Below, piece after piece: positions 12,761-23,941 of a stretch of DNA of 64,000 nt. The notes beneath the pieces were generated by a model. That model was not told the DNA's origin. It made no database searches and saw only the letters and a list, made by a program, of their open reading frames with translations. The stretch lies in assembly GCA_014218235.1 (NCBI GenBank), contig CM024755.1, forward strand, positions 163,921,941 through 163,985,940, written 5' to 3'. The DNA comes from Colocasia esculenta (Eukaryota > Streptophyta > Magnoliopsida > Alismatales > Araceae). The number at the start of each line of letters is the position of its first letter. The stretch's first letter is position 1. A program made the translations under genes and the position numbers.

Positions 12761-15247
12761 AGACTAGTCGAGAATGTTCAGGACTATCATGTCAATAGTA
12801 ATGATTATCGAGAGTGTCATGTTAATAATGATATAGAGTTCAACGGTACGTTGGGAATATCAAGTCAAGAGTTCAATCCAGAAGCATAACGAAAAATTTA
12901 CATAGATTCTATCTTTAATAATTTAGTTTTGTATGTTATACTCGATCACTCCGAGAAAGTCAACATGAGAAGAGAAAGATCTTGTCAAGAATGCCAAAAG
13001 AGAAGAGATGTGTGCACACTAACTTCCGGGTACTTCATTGGTACAACCTGCTCGTCGGCCATGTGGGAATCCATGGTCAGAGGAGATTTACAGAGGCCTT
13101 GGTCAAGGGGTCACTAGTCTGGTAGTAGGAATATCCAACGGAGAGTTCACCGTAAGCCAAGAAAAGGTTTTTCTATCGTGATAGAGTGTATGTGCATGCC
13201 GCGCGTGAGAATCGCTCCTGTTCGTGTGAATCTGATTATGGAAACTCCAGTTATAAAAACTCTATTTATGGAATCTTCATGCTTGGAAAGTATCATGAGT
13301 ACTAAATTAGGAAAACACTAATCATGCATGACCAATTTTAGCAAGTATCATTGTATGTTTAGCAAGTTCGGTAACAAGGCAAGATGTGAATAATCGGTAG
13401 ATAGAGAACATGGACAATAACTTAAGATCAATTAAACAATATGTGAACATGTTTTACACTTAGATGGGTTGATAAATGCATGTAAACAGTAACTAACTTT
13501 GTACAGGAGAAGACGGGGCATGAAAACGACGTCAAACCGGATAAACAGGGCTGATCTAGCTAGGGGTGCTTTATAAGGGGTTTTTCCTAGTCCGATTCAA
13601 ACTAGGTTTGACAACTGTGGGTTTGAAAAATAAAAAAAAATGCTAGGGTGATCCAAATCAAGTGAACCCACCTTTGTTACTTGGAGTGCTTCCGATACTA
13701 TGCATAGTAGAAAATAATTGAGAAACAAAGGTCGTTTGACTAGGTAATAAAATGTATTGTGACTGACTATGTGAATCTGACATAGTGCTCATGTTGGGGC
13801 TAATACTCTCAAGACGATCAACAAAAATTGGAAAAACCAGTGCCAAATGAAAGTAGAATCATAGAATAATAAGTTCTATGTTGAATACTCGGTCCAAAAA
13901 CGACTCCACAGAGAGGTATGGAACTCATAAGACAAGGCATGTTTAAATTACGACTGTACAGGGTCAAGATCATGCAAGATTTAATTCGTGAAACTCTCAA
14001 GATAAATATTGGAGAAATAGTAAGAAAATGATCTATACATATAGATGCAAGCATCGATGAGTTTAATTTGAGTTTGGCATGGAGATGACCTACCTTTGGA
14101 GTTGAATAAGATTCGCTCTCCAGAAAGCCCTAGTTCTGACCGCCTGGAAAAGAACACTTAATACTCCCAACTCACTGGATGAAAATTGGGCAAACCAGTG
14201 GGATTTGGAACTATACTCGACCCTCTTTCTAGGGGTATAAGTCTTGCAGATTTTTGTTAAGGTTTGGCCTACCTTAGGTCGACTCCAAGAAGAGCTATCA
14301 GCACAGATCGATGCAGACGTAGCAAGAAAGAAGGCTCTGAGTTGGGGTGATTTCCGCCACCTTTGGGGCTCAAGAACAGCCTCCCACGACCCCAACAATG
14401 TGTAATTTCATCCCCTAGGGTTTCATGACAAGTATATATGCATCTAGGGTTTTTAGAAGTCCCATTGGGTGTAGGAAAGGAAGGGTTGCGGTTTTGGGTT
14501 AACACCTTCCATTTTTTGATGATTTATGACCCCAAAAGAGTGTGCGAGGTTTTAGTAAACCTTACACCATGGTTGGACACGAATTTGGGTTGCCATGAAA
14601 GGCTAATTACCTTGAGATTTTGCCTAATTATCTCTTTCTTTTTTCAGCTCAATTAGGGTTACAAATTTCTGGTTATTTTTCTTGCTCCATTTTATTCTTG
14701 GGCCAAAAGTGATCCATTGGCCCAATTCCAATAATGGGTCATCAATGCATGTTGTTTGGAGTCTCTCCAACATTTTTATTTAATTTATGATCACGTTTTA
14801 TTTCTATGGTAACGATTTTCCGACTTGGTTTTCTAATTAGGATAATTAGTCACAATAACTTTTAAACTTAGCCCAAATGATTTTTATTGTCCCATATTTA
14901 TTGATGGGTCATTAGCAAATATTATTTGAAGTCCACCAATAATTTTTATTTAATTTTCTGACTCATCTAAGTACGTGTAATAATGATTTTTCGACTTATT
15001 CCTTAATTACGATAATAAGTTGCAATAATTTTTAAACTCAATCCAAAAGGTTTTATTGGCCCAAATTTCTTTATGGGTCACTAGAGAAAACTATTTAAAG
15101 TCTAACTATGATTTTTACAATATTTTTAGATGTGTTTTTACATCTGGGATAACAGTGTGTACGTATATAACTAGTTTTAAATTATTAAGTGGTCATATTT
15201 TCTATTTATCTAAAATTATCAATTACTGTAATTCTCGGGGTGCTACA

Positions 15248-15600
15248 CGCAGAGAAGATCTTCTATCAATATCTTGTCTTTGTTTCCAATTGATCCACAA
15301 CCAATCACTAATGTTTTACCATTATCTCCATAAGTGACTGTTCCTTCTTCATCTTTGATGGATGAAAATAACCTTTTGTTGCCGATCATATACCTAGAGC
15401 ACCCGCTATCCAGGTACCATTTTGATGCTCTAAGGCTTTCCTGTAATAAATCAATGAGATTTAGGTACCCAAGTTCGTTTGGGTTCTGGTTGGTTAGCAT
15501 CTACACAGTTCCTTTTCGGAATCTATTGTGGATGTTTGGTTGTATAGGTAATTTTAGTATGACCTAGTTTGTTACAATGAGTGCAACAGGAAATATTATT
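15248..15600 (-). pseudogene. Copia protease and second zinc-knuckle remnant
   Basis: Resumption of the left Sirevirus pol. The open frame 15243-15500 reads SLRASKWYLDSGCSRYM, holding the copia protease active site DSG, then TVTYGDNGK and EDLLC, where the inserted solo LTR cuts it. Just upstream on the minus strand (about 15560-15595) lies a degraded knuckle like CTHCNKLGH, whose last cysteine appears lost. The matching intact knuckle in the plus-strand Sirevirus is near 39415. Confidence 0.85.
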
Positions 15601-16045
15601 TACTATTTTGTTTGATTTATTGTTTTTATTTGTGTTCAATTTATAATTAGGATTTTGTTCAGCTACAAATTTTGGCATTGGATATATTTTAGGGTGAATA
15701 ACTGTTCTTTATTATGTGGTGGAGTATTTCCGATTCCATACTTTTTCTTTCCTAATCTTCTTGCTCCTTTTAGTATTAATGAGGATCTTCCATTTGTAAG
15801 TTTTTCAATTGTGGCTGTCAAGTATTCATTATCTTTTGTTAGTATGTTAATTTCATTTTTAAATTTACTTATGGTTTCTTGACTTTCTAGATTTGATATA
15901 TTTTCATTTTTAGTTTTTACATCTTCACATAACAGTTTATTTCTTCTTTTCAGTTCAGAATTAGTTTTTCTAATTGTTTAGTTTCTGATTTTAAATCTAA
16001 GTTGGTTATTTCAAGGCATGCATAATTTTTCTTAACTGATTTTAA
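15601..16045 (-). pseudogene. Degraded gag-protease linker of the left Sirevirus
   Basis: AT-rich stretch between gag and protease. Broken frames resemble the Lys/Glu/Asn-rich coiled region that follows the knuckle in the plus-strand copy (25600-25830). No intact reading frame. Confidence 0.55.
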
Positions 16046-17234
16046 TTACTTACAAATTTCTATATATTTACTGTATAAGTCATTCAAAGCATCTTCTAAG
16101 CTTTCAGAATCAGATTCATTGCAAGATGTAAAAGAAGAGTCTGAGGTTACCTTGTCGTCGAAATTCGCCTTAAATGCCAAATTGGCCTTTTCTTCTTCTT
16201 CTTCGCTGAAGCTCAACTCACTGTCTGAGTCACTCTCATTGTTCCAAGCAGCTGCCTTGGCTTTCTTCTTATATTTCTTAAATTTCTTCATGTTATCCTT
16301 TTTCTTGAATTTAGTCTTCTTCAGTTTTGGGCACTCAGCCTTGAGATGTCTATGTTTCTTACATTCATAGCATATGGGTTCAGATCTTTTGACTTCTTTG
16401 CCTTCAAATCTCTTGAATTCTTTACCTTTCTTGAAGTACCTTCTTCCTGACTGATATTTTTTCTTAGCTAGAATGCGTTGCAGTCGTCTAGAGAGAAAAG
16501 CTTCTTCATCTTCACTGTCATCTCTCTTTTCACTTTTTGATTCACCCTCAGAAGTATTTTTCTGTAGCCTTGAGGGCATTGTTGTGCTTCTTCTTACTGG
16601 AGGATTCTCCCAACCTTTCCATGTTTATCTCATGAGCCATTAAGGACCCAATGATTTTCTTGAGGGACATTCTTCTGAGATCATTAGCTTCTTCTATGGT
16701 GGTTACCTTAGGAGTCCATAATGTTGGCAAGGATCTCCATATTTTTCTTACCATATCCCCTATTTCATATGTCTTTCCTAGTCCCGCCAAGCCATTTGTA
16801 ATATCTATAAAGCGACTATACATCTATGCGATGGATTCTCCAGATTGCATTTGGAACCTCTCATATTGAGCTACCAATATATCAATTCTTGTTTCTTTTA
16901 CCTTGTCAGTTCCTTCATGAGTGAGCCTCAGCTTGTCCCACATCTCTTTGGCTAACTTTCATGCTGATATCTTGTTGAATTCTTTCTTGCTCAGTGAATA
17001 ACATAGTATACTCTTTGCTTTGCTGCTTTGGGATAGTTTCTTCTTATCTTCATCTGTCCATTTGTCTTTGGCGTTGGTTACTTTGAGATCTCCTTCTTCG
17101 ATTATTGTCCATAGTTGGAAATCAAGTCCTTGAAGAAAGAACTCCATTCTCATCTTCCAGTACTGGTAGTCTTCACCATTGAATAGAGGAGGTCTATTGA
17201 TGGATTGTCCTTCTGCATAACCTTGGGCTGCCAT
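16046..17234 (-). pseudogene. Sirevirus gag (nucleocapsid)
   Basis: The gag product packages element RNA in cytoplasmic particles. Three open pieces in succession on the minus strand (16959-17234, 16548-16823, 16046-16579) cover it. The start MAAQGYAEGQSINRPPLF is 48 bases after the primer site, as in the plus-strand copy. Then follow the DUF4219/UBN2-type capsid blocks (WTDEDKKKLSQSSKAKSI; YSRFIDITNGLAGLGK), a Ser/Glu/Asp-rich stretch, the CCHC knuckle CYECKKHRHLKAEC, a Lys-rich patch and a strongly acidic Ser/Asp/Glu C-terminus. Frameshifts near 16560 and 16850-16950 break it. Confidence 0.88.
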
Positions 17235-17282
17235 TTATCTTTGCCCTTCAAATCGTGAGATCTACTTACTTGAAGAGGCTTG

Positions 17283-17294
17283 GCTCTGATACCA
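17283..17294 (-). other. Primer-binding site (Met-initiator tRNA)
   Basis: TGGTATCAGAGC on the minus strand, two bases after the 5' LTR end at 17297. It marks the start of the left Sirevirus internal region. Confidence 0.9.
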
Positions 17295-17461
17295 CTTGTT
17301 GACCAGGTTGCAAGCCTAGAGGGGGGTGAATGGATTGCTAAAAATGCTTTTAGAATATTACTGTAAATAAAAACGCTTTGACAGAAGACACTAAGTTTGA
17401 TGGTTAGAGTTAGTATAAAATAAAGACACAGTGAGTTCAAACACACAGACAACAAGGATTT

Positions 17462-17540
17462 TATCCTAGTTCAGATCTCCTGTCATAAGGAGTCCTACGT
17501 CCAGTCCCTAAGCAACAACATGAGATTTCACTAAATAAGG
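17462..17540 (-). promoter_or_regulatory. Conserved U5 block of Sirevirus LTR (left element)
   Basis: Minus-strand text GTGAAATC, then GGGACTGGACGTAGGACTCC, then GAACTAGGATAA. The same ordered words occur in the other Sirevirus LTRs at 24154, 29047, 48905 and 50442. A hairpin CTCCT..AGGAG follows GGA. Likely an RNA element near the primer site; function is inferred. Confidence 0.6.
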
Positions 17541-18409
17541 GAACAATCCCCCTTAAGGACACTTACATATCCAGCCACAGCCGACCTTCTCTTCTCTACA
17601 AGAAGAGGCACTATACCACTTGATGCAACATGTCTTCCTTCTTACCAAGGGGACAACCACCCACTCCATAGTAGGTCTTCTCTTCACATACGAAGAGGAA
17701 CACTAAAAAAAAAGAGTAGAGAGTAAATGACCCCTAGACCAAGCTTATAGAGATTGCTTGGTTTGAGGCGGAATTTGAGAGACAAAGATATCCACAGAAA
17801 AAGGGTCTCTCAGATATACAACAGGCTCTCAAAAACTTAGCAGGTTGCTATGGAGAGCTAAGAGCTGATGACAGTTTGAATGAACGAGCGAGCTCTTCTT
17901 TCTTTTTTTTTTAAGGTGACTAAGGTGTTCAAGCTCTTAAAGAAGTAATCTTCATGAAGTCACCAGTCTTCTATTTATCTTCTCTGAAAGATTTGAACCT
18001 TTGACGTATCCGTTGTCTCTCATCTTCATACACGTTAGATATGTCTGGTATGATGTAGGGAGCAAGAGAACTTTCAGCCATTTAATGTTGGGATAGACAC
18101 ATGCACAGAGGAAGATTATCTAGATCTCTTCTTGCTTCTGTCAGATTGACAGGTCTTATCGTTGCAACGTGTGAGACCACCGGAAACCTGCACACAATTA
18201 ATGCTGAAGTATAGACAACTTGAAGGTTTCTAAACTGTCAGTCAACGTTAGTAGTTGTGCTGAAGAAGATATACCAAATAGGAAGTTCCATTATGTCATC
18301 CTATAAAGCTTTACTTTATGTGACATGAGTGTGGTAAGCAAAGAGATATTTTGTGCAGAGATATTGTACCAACACAATAAATGTTAGAGAGCATAGGATA
18401 TAACATGAT

Positions 18410-19390
18410 TCGTGGAAATGTTTGAAATCCACAGTGATTTAAATATATTGAATATTATGAAGGATGAAATGTATTCAAAATTATCTAGAATGATTATAAC
18501 AGAAATATTCATCAACTGTCTAAAGCATAATCGATATAAAAGGGAGTTGATGTTTAGAGACAATCCGTGTACAATGAAAGTCGATGTAAATATGAAATCG
18601 ATGTTGAGATATAGTCATAATCCATGTGAAAATGTAATCCATGTTGTCATGAAGTCGATGTGAACATAATCCATGTAAACGTAGAGAATTCGATGTTCTA
18701 TATGAAATCGTTGTTTAATTGAAGTTGATGTTCAAGTGAAATCGATGTTCTAAGTAAAGTCATTGTTGTACTGAAATCAATGTTCAAATGAAATCGTTCT
18801 TTGAACCAAAGTCGAGGTTCAAGTAAAGTCGATGTCTTAATGAAATCGATGTTCTAATGAAATTGTTGTTTGAACCGAAGTTGATGTTCAAGTAAAGTTG
18901 ATGTCTTAATGAAATCGATGTTCGAATTAAATCGGTGTTTGAGTTAAATCGATGTTTAAATGAAGCAGATGTTTCATATGAAATCGATGTTCTACTAAAA
19001 TCGATGTTTAAATGAAATCGTTGTAGAAACGAAATTGATGTTTTAAGTGAAGGCGATGTTTCATATGAAATCGATGTTCTACTAAAATCGATGTTTAAAT
19101 GAAATCGTTGTAGAAACAAAATCGATGTTTAAGTGAAGTCTATGTTCTACATGAAATCGATGTTTAAGTGAAATCGTTGTAGAAACGAAATCGATGTTTA
19201 AGTGAAGTCGATGTTCTACATGAAATCGCTATTTAACTGAAATCGATGTTTAAGCCGAAATCGACGTTTTGAGTAAAGTCGATGTAGAACCGAAATCGAT
19301 GTTTTAAGAAGGTAGTCGTTATTTGAGTGAAATCGATGTAGAATCAGAATAGTAATCGATGTGAGCTTTTAATAGAAGTCGATGTATACT
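18410..19390 (-). repeat. ATCGATGTT short-repeat array in LTR U3
   Basis: Dozens of degenerate 12-24 bp units, GAAATCGATGTTYWAG on the plus strand (AACATCGATTTC in sense direction). The core ATCGAT is palindromic. A larger unit of about 110 bp is duplicated near 18960-19140. The open frame across it is a by-product of the repeat. Position upstream of the TATA-like box suggests enhancer or chromatin signals, by inference. Confidence 0.8.
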
Positions 19391-19574
19391 TAAACAAATC
19401 ATATGCAATGAACTTCAAATAATTGTGAGTTTAGATGACTTACTGAGTTTGTTTAATTTGATACATGTTGATAAACTTCAAAAAATGATGTTAGTCAATA
19501 ATTTTTAGGGTTTTGTTAATCACTAAAAATACATATAATAAATAACAAATTATATGGAGATGAACTGATCATCA

Positions 19575-19865
19575 GTACATATAGCGGGAGATGAGACTGA
19601 GGAAACATTGGTACTCCGGAGTGGGCATATTCTCAACAGAGTTTTCCCTCAGCATCAAGATCAAGCACCCCAACAGCAGCAGGAAGAAGAAGCCCCGATA
19701 GAAGAGTCCATCCCTAGGACTCAATATGACTTGCTAAAGCATTTAGATAAAATGCCGGCTAGGATCTCTATTCTAGAGTTGATCAAGAGGTCGTCAGTAC
19801 ATCAAGAAGGCATCATGCAGTATCTTCAGAAGGTTTTGGCGAATGAAGACTTGCCGGTCAATTAG
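19575..19865 (+). pseudogene. Tat gag-protease linker fragment
   Basis: An open stretch enters from the left Sirevirus junction: LVLRSGHILNRV, a Gln-rich run, then YDLLKHLDKMPARISILELI. The latter resembles the segment preceding the protease in plant gypsy polyproteins (HLKRIPA-type). It ends at a stop at 19865. The 5' end is truncated by the insertion. Confidence 0.65.
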
Positions 19866-19877
19866 ATCAGCTCAGGT

Positions 19878-20426
19878 TTGACCCCCACGAGTCAGCATCC
19901 AGCCATAGAGTTCCACGAACATGAGCTAGCACCTGTGGAATCTCAACGGTATGCTCTATGCTTAACTGTTAAAGTCAATGGAACCCGCGTGTCCCAATGC
20001 TTAGTGGACACCGGAGATTCCATCAATGTCGTGTCCGTAGACACATTAAACTTGTGTGGGGTGACATTACAGTCAGTTCGACCCTCCTCCATCACTGTCA
20101 CCGCCTACGACAACACTAACAGGCTGCCAAAAGGAGTGGTCACATTGAGTGTGGGTTTGGGTCCCTCTGTCACTGAAATAGACTTCCATATTCTGGACAT
20201 GGACCCAAGTTTCCGGATGATACTGGGTAGGACATTTATCGAGACACTTGGCGCCGTCACCTCTACTATTCATCAATGCCTCAAGTTTCCATATAAGGGA
20301 CGGGTCGTCAAAGTCATAAGTAAACTAATGATGTTAGAAGTGGATGTTGTAACTGATAATTCTGTCCCTTTAATATGGCCAAGCAATCAGCCGCTTATGT
20401 CAGTGATAGACATGTACGACACGTAA
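19878..20426 (+). pseudogene. Tat aspartic protease
   Basis: 182-codon open frame for the retroviral-type protease that would cleave the polyprotein. The active site reads CLVDTGDSINVVS; the usual form is D-T/S-G-A/S, so the fourth residue is changed to Asp. ILDMDPSFRMILGRTF provides the hydrophobic-Gly flap-end motif, and STIHQCLKFPYKG is typical of the plant gypsy protease C-terminus. It is the best preserved part of this half. The upstream stop and downstream frame changes separate it from gag and RT. Confidence 0.8.
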
Positions 20427-20495
20427 CAAAGCCCAGTATATTCAACTTCACCATCAACCACTACACAGAAAAGAAGCAAGATCATGATTGATAAG

Positions 20496-20568
20496 GGCTG
20501 GCAGATCATGCAGAAAATGGGGTACTAGTCAGGCAAAGGGCTGGGGGCACACTTGCAGGGTAGGACTA
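20496..20568 (+). pseudogene. G-patch domain remnant after the protease
   Basis: Reading from 20496: GWQIMQKMGY, a stop, then SGKGLGAHLQGRT. Spacing of glycines and the aromatic/hydrophobic positions fit the G-patch consensus (G..IM.KMGY..G.GLG....G), a nucleic-acid or helicase-contact module. G-patches after proteases are known in betaretroviruses and some retroelements. One in-frame TAG interrupts it. Confidence 0.7.
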
Positions 20569-21125
20569 GGGTAGTACAAGATAGGAAGACAAGACCAGGG
20601 TAGTACTGGGATATAAACTGAAGAACGAAGACTATGATCAGAGGCAGTGTCAAAAAAACTATGGGCCACAATGATGTCAACTATGAAGACTGACAGCCAG
20701 CCACTTACATGGTCTCTCTACCACCACTTCAAGAAGGGGCCATTACAACCAGGGGATGAACAACAAACTTCTGTAATCACATCTGAGCTTTCATATCAAG
20801 ATGCGCATGCTCATCAGTTTGCACACCACATTGCACCCCTGGCCATATATAATGCTCTGGAAAATCTGAAGCCCCAGAAAGAAAGAAAAATGGGTGATCC
20901 TGAACATGAATGGTACCATTGGTTCGACATGAACGACATTGCTATATCTCTTAGTCGGCTCTTCATGCCAACGGACCTTGAATGACCACCGCGTATCCAT
21001 GATCTACTAGAGAAGCCGACAACAATCACAACCAAGAGGCAACTACTCAATGAATGGACAGATGAGGGGGAGCAAGATGTCCCCTATGAAGAAGGCTTCA
21101 TGGTAGACAGGCTCTGGGTAGGCAT
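20569..21125 (+). pseudogene. Tat protease-RT linker, function unknown
   Basis: Partly open (20647-20985, 112 codons) with HEWYHWFDMNDIAISLSRLF, followed by RIHDLLEKP and a tail NEWTDEGEQDVPYEEGF. The composition looks like a real linker region rather than chance, but I recognise no domain. A frame change separates it from the G-patch. Confidence 0.5.
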
Positions 21126-21129
21126 CTTC

Positions 21130-21646
21130 CCTTGGGCACATGCCCACTCTACTTTAGGCCACCACGTGGCCTCTCTTTCTTTCCCTTAGTATCCCTCGGG
21201 CACCAACGCCCCACTTCACAATCTCCCTGCACTCCTCTGAGCAGACGCTCATCCTCCAATTCCCTCATCCCAAAGATCTCCCTCCAACTGAGCACACGCT
21301 CATCTCCCAACTCTCTAAGCTTGCCATCTCACCTCGTTCTCTTTTCATGATCAATAAAATCTATAAACATTTGAATAACTCTAAAAACAAAAAAATTCCA
21401 ATTTTCAAATGGCTGATTCCATCGTCTCCATCGAGGAGACTTCTTACCTCTCTTCTGAGTGTGCCCCAACCTACGGGCCACTCCTCCCCGGTCTAATGAC
21501 CGGCCTTCTCTTTCCCTCCACACAGGGACTCCATCTTCCTCTACGTGGGGATCTCTTTTTACTACTTTTTCTCCTCGTCCACCTTCCCCCATGCAAGGAT
21601 TTTCCTTTACAGCTTTTTCTCTTCCTTCACCCCCTTCTATAGATTC
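21130..21646 (+). other. Unassigned C-rich segment within the Tat element
   Basis: 517 bp of pyrimidine-rich sequence with repeated GAGCACACGCTCATC-like words (21235-21305). A 77-codon frame (21409-21642, Leu/Phe/Pro-rich) has no recognised similarity and looks like a by-product. It ends at the insertion point of the Sirevirus solo LTR. Confidence 0.4.
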
Positions 21647-21849
21647 TGTTGAGCAACTACCCCTAAAAAAATCATTTAATATTTTAAATTATTATAACAT
21701 TGTGATTTTGCTATGACAAAACCTTTTAAAAGACTCTTTACAAATTAAATACACTAATACATTTACCACAGAAAATATTTTGGACAACTTCATCTCGAAA
21801 ATTTTCTAAGTCCACAGACTACTCTATGTATCACACTAACTTCGAATAT

Positions 21850-22175
21850 GGTCTCCGACTTTCAGAAGTCGAATTATAGTCTGCAAGTTTATCTCGATAA
21901 TTTTTCTAAGTTCACAAACTATTCTATATGTATCATACTGAATACGACTGTTGACTCAGACTTTATAAAGTCAAAGTGTTCTAAGTCTTGTGTTCTGGAC
22001 TGCAACTCTCTGAAGTCGAATGCCACTCTCCGACACCTAAAAGTCGAAGTATCTGTCTTGTTTCTGTCCAAGTCCATGGAAGTCGAATGAATATCTCCGA
22101 CTTCTTAAAATCAAAGTATGACTTTATAATACTCATCTATCCGACTACTTGAAGTCGAATCTTACTGTCTTACTG
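21850..22175. repeat. CCGACTT-N-AAGTCG palindrome cluster in LTR
   Basis: Repeated short inverted repeats such as CCGACTTTCAGAAGTCG and CCGACTACTTGAAGTCG, spaced 40-60 bp. The cluster resumes after the inserted element at 49165-49230 with CCGACTTCTAAAGTCG. They lie upstream of the TATA box. Confidence 0.78.
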
Positions 22176-22389
22176 CAACTTTTTGATAATCAGTTTATCC
22201 CCATGTAATTTAAAAAAATTACATATCTATTTTGGTGATTAACAAAACTATGATAAAGGTTACTAACATACTTTCTATGACGTCTAAACACAGGAAATAA
22301 ACCAAGGGAAAATAAGCCAATCAAGTAGGTATTCATCACTACAACAGCGAGAGTTCAAAGCATCAATATTTGTCTAAGTCCACATCAAC

Positions 22390-23230
22390 TTTCTTATTGC
22401 ATAACGATTTATATGTGCTTTTATCGGTTAAGTGATCACAATGATTTGCCCTCACAATGATTTGTTAAGTGATCGCAACGATTTGCCCTCATAACGATTC
22501 GATAGGTGATCGCAACGATTTGCCCTCACATCGATTTGTTAAGTATTCGTAACAATTTTCCCTCATAATGATTTCTTTAGTGATCGTAACGATTTTCTAT
22601 CAAAAAGATTTCTTTAGTGGTCATAACGATTTGCTATCACAACAATTTCTTTAGTAGACATAATGATTTGCTATCATAATGATTTCTCTAGTGATCACAT
22701 CGATTTGCTTCTCGCATCGACTTCGTTAAGTGATCATAACGATTTGGTCTCACATCGATTTCATTAAGTGATCATAACGATTTGGTCTCATATCAATTTC
22801 TTAAGGGATCATAATGATTTGGTCTCACATCGATTTCGTTAAGTGATCATAACGATTTGGTCTCATATCGATTTCTTAAGTGATCATAACGATTTGGTCT
22901 CACATCGATTTCGTTAAGTGATCATAACGATTTGGTCTCATATCGATTTCTTAAGTGATCATAATGATTTGTTAAGTGATCACAACGATTTGCTCTCATA
23001 ATGATTCGCTAAGTTATATAACCACTCTGTCACTGTAACATCAAGTTACATAACGACTTGGTCGTTGTAACGATTCAATACATTTCACAAACGATTCGCT
23101 TACAATGATTGGATTATTAATATATATAACGATTTGTGTATACATCTGTTTACTTATGATTGCATAATGATTCACTCATTTGCACAACGATTTCATAAGT
23201 CATGCATATAACGATTTCTTGAAATATAAT
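22390..23230 (+). repeat. AACGATTT/ATCGATTT short-repeat array in U3
   Basis: Degenerate array of CATAACGATTTGGTCTCA and CATCGATTTCGTTAAGTG units, forming a regular 38-40 bp higher period between about 22725 and 22960. It lies upstream of the TATA box. The same array is at 47150-47965 in the 3' LTR, where unit order is nearly but not fully the same. Confidence 0.82.
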
Positions 23231-23674
23231 GATTTGATTTTCGAGCTAATTTTTGAATACGTTGAAAAGTCAAAGTCTTCACGCATATCTTTCTGACAGC
23301 TGTGCATTTACTACGATAGTACATATCATTGCATGCATGTAGACAATATCCTCCATTCTCATGCTTATTCTGTAAACATCTTTTTAGAAGAATAGAATGG
23401 AACTTCTACTTCTGTATAAAATCAATCTAACGTTGACTGACAACAAGAGACAGCTTAGCTGTATATTGTTTAAGCTTGTAATGCGTGCAGGTCTCTGACA
23501 GCTCTCGTCATACAACGTTGGACAAAATAGAAGCCAAAGGAGATTACAGAAGATTTTCTCTCTATGCATGCATGAAGACCGTTGAACGGGAAGTTCTACA
23601 GGACCATACAGTCTAACGTAAACAAAAGCTTAGAGACAACGGGCACTTCAACGTTCAAATTTTCAAATAGAAGA

Positions 23675-23682
23675 TATATATA
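23675..23682 (+). promoter_or_regulatory. Putative LTR TATA box
   Basis: TATATATA followed by GAAGACTTAAGC. The equivalent string with GAAG after it stands in the 3' LTR (48423-48432) and in the family B solo LTR (49936-49943), at a similar distance before the U5 block. It is the likely RNA polymerase II start signal of the element. Confidence 0.65.
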
Positions 23683-23941
23683 GAAGACTTAAGCTCCAGA
23701 AGAAAAGTTTCTAGACTTTCAAAACGAAAATCCATGACAAGCTTTCTGCGAGCATTCTGAAGAGCAAATCCTTACTCCCTTATGTTCAAGCTCTTAGCTC
23801 TCTGCATTCAGTGTGTTAGTCTTAAAAGCTTTTGTAAACTGAGAGTGTCCCCCATTGTAGATCTTCCTCTCAATTAGCTTCAGATCTAGCAGTGTATAAC
23901 CTTGATCTAGGGGTTGATCTAATTTGATTTTTCATGTGTTG

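Larger units (their letters stand above)
2766..15247 (-). mobile_element. Solo LTR of a chromovirus-like gypsy element, split by a later insertion
   Basis: It starts TGTCACTCCCCC and ends GGTGCTACA, canonical TG..CA. Five bases TGCAG (2761-2765) and CGCAG (15248-15252) flank it, one mismatch, as expected of an aged target duplication. Read on the minus strand it opens TGTAGCACCCCGAGAATT, resembling the heads of the two Tekay-type LTRs here (TGTTAGACCCCGAATTTT and TGTAAGGCCCTCGAATTT). No coding region remains, so I call it a solo LTR of about 3.6 kb (2766-3896 plus 12766-15247). The 3897-12760 element lies inside it. The Tekay assignment is by end similarity only; other chromovirus clades share such ends. 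Confidence 0.75.
1..19574 (-). mobile_element. Sirevirus-type Ty1/copia retrotransposon, cut by left window edge
   Basis: Transcribed right to left. Reading on the minus strand from 19574: 5' LTR (17297-19574), Met-initiator primer site, gag with a CCHC knuckle, protease, GAG-pre-integrase, integrase, RT and part of RNase H running off base 1. The order protease-integrase-RT-RNase H defines Ty1/copia. The long charged gag, the LTR head and tail (TGATGATCAG ... CAACA) and close protein similarity to the plus-strand element at 22184-49140 place it with Sireviruses. The body is split by a foreign insertion at 2766-15247 flanked by TGCAG/CGCAG. Many stops and frameshifts make it non-coding. It is inserted in the Tat element that resumes at 19575; its far target duplication is off-window. 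Confidence 0.9.
17297..19574 (-). repeat. 5' LTR of the left Sirevirus
   Basis: 2278 bp. On the minus strand it starts TGATGATCAGTTCATC and ends with the C-rich block ATTCACCCCCC followed by CAACA, the same head and tail as the other Sirevirus LTRs here. Order in sense direction: head, CGATTT-rich repeat array (18410-19390), TATA-like GATAAATAGAAGAC near 17970, hairpin-rich tract, conserved U5 block (17462-17540), C-rich tail. Five bases GTACA at 19575 are the candidate target duplication; the partner is off-window. Confidence 0.88.

Noticed and set aside
12929..14656. Several 60-100-codon frames on both strands as possible host genes
   Set aside because: All are inside the right half of the chromovirus-like solo LTR, have no recognisable domains and overlap on opposite strands.
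18784..19119. Open frame with a repetitive peptide
   Set aside because: It is the translation of the ATCGATGTT short-repeat array in an LTR and has no independent support.
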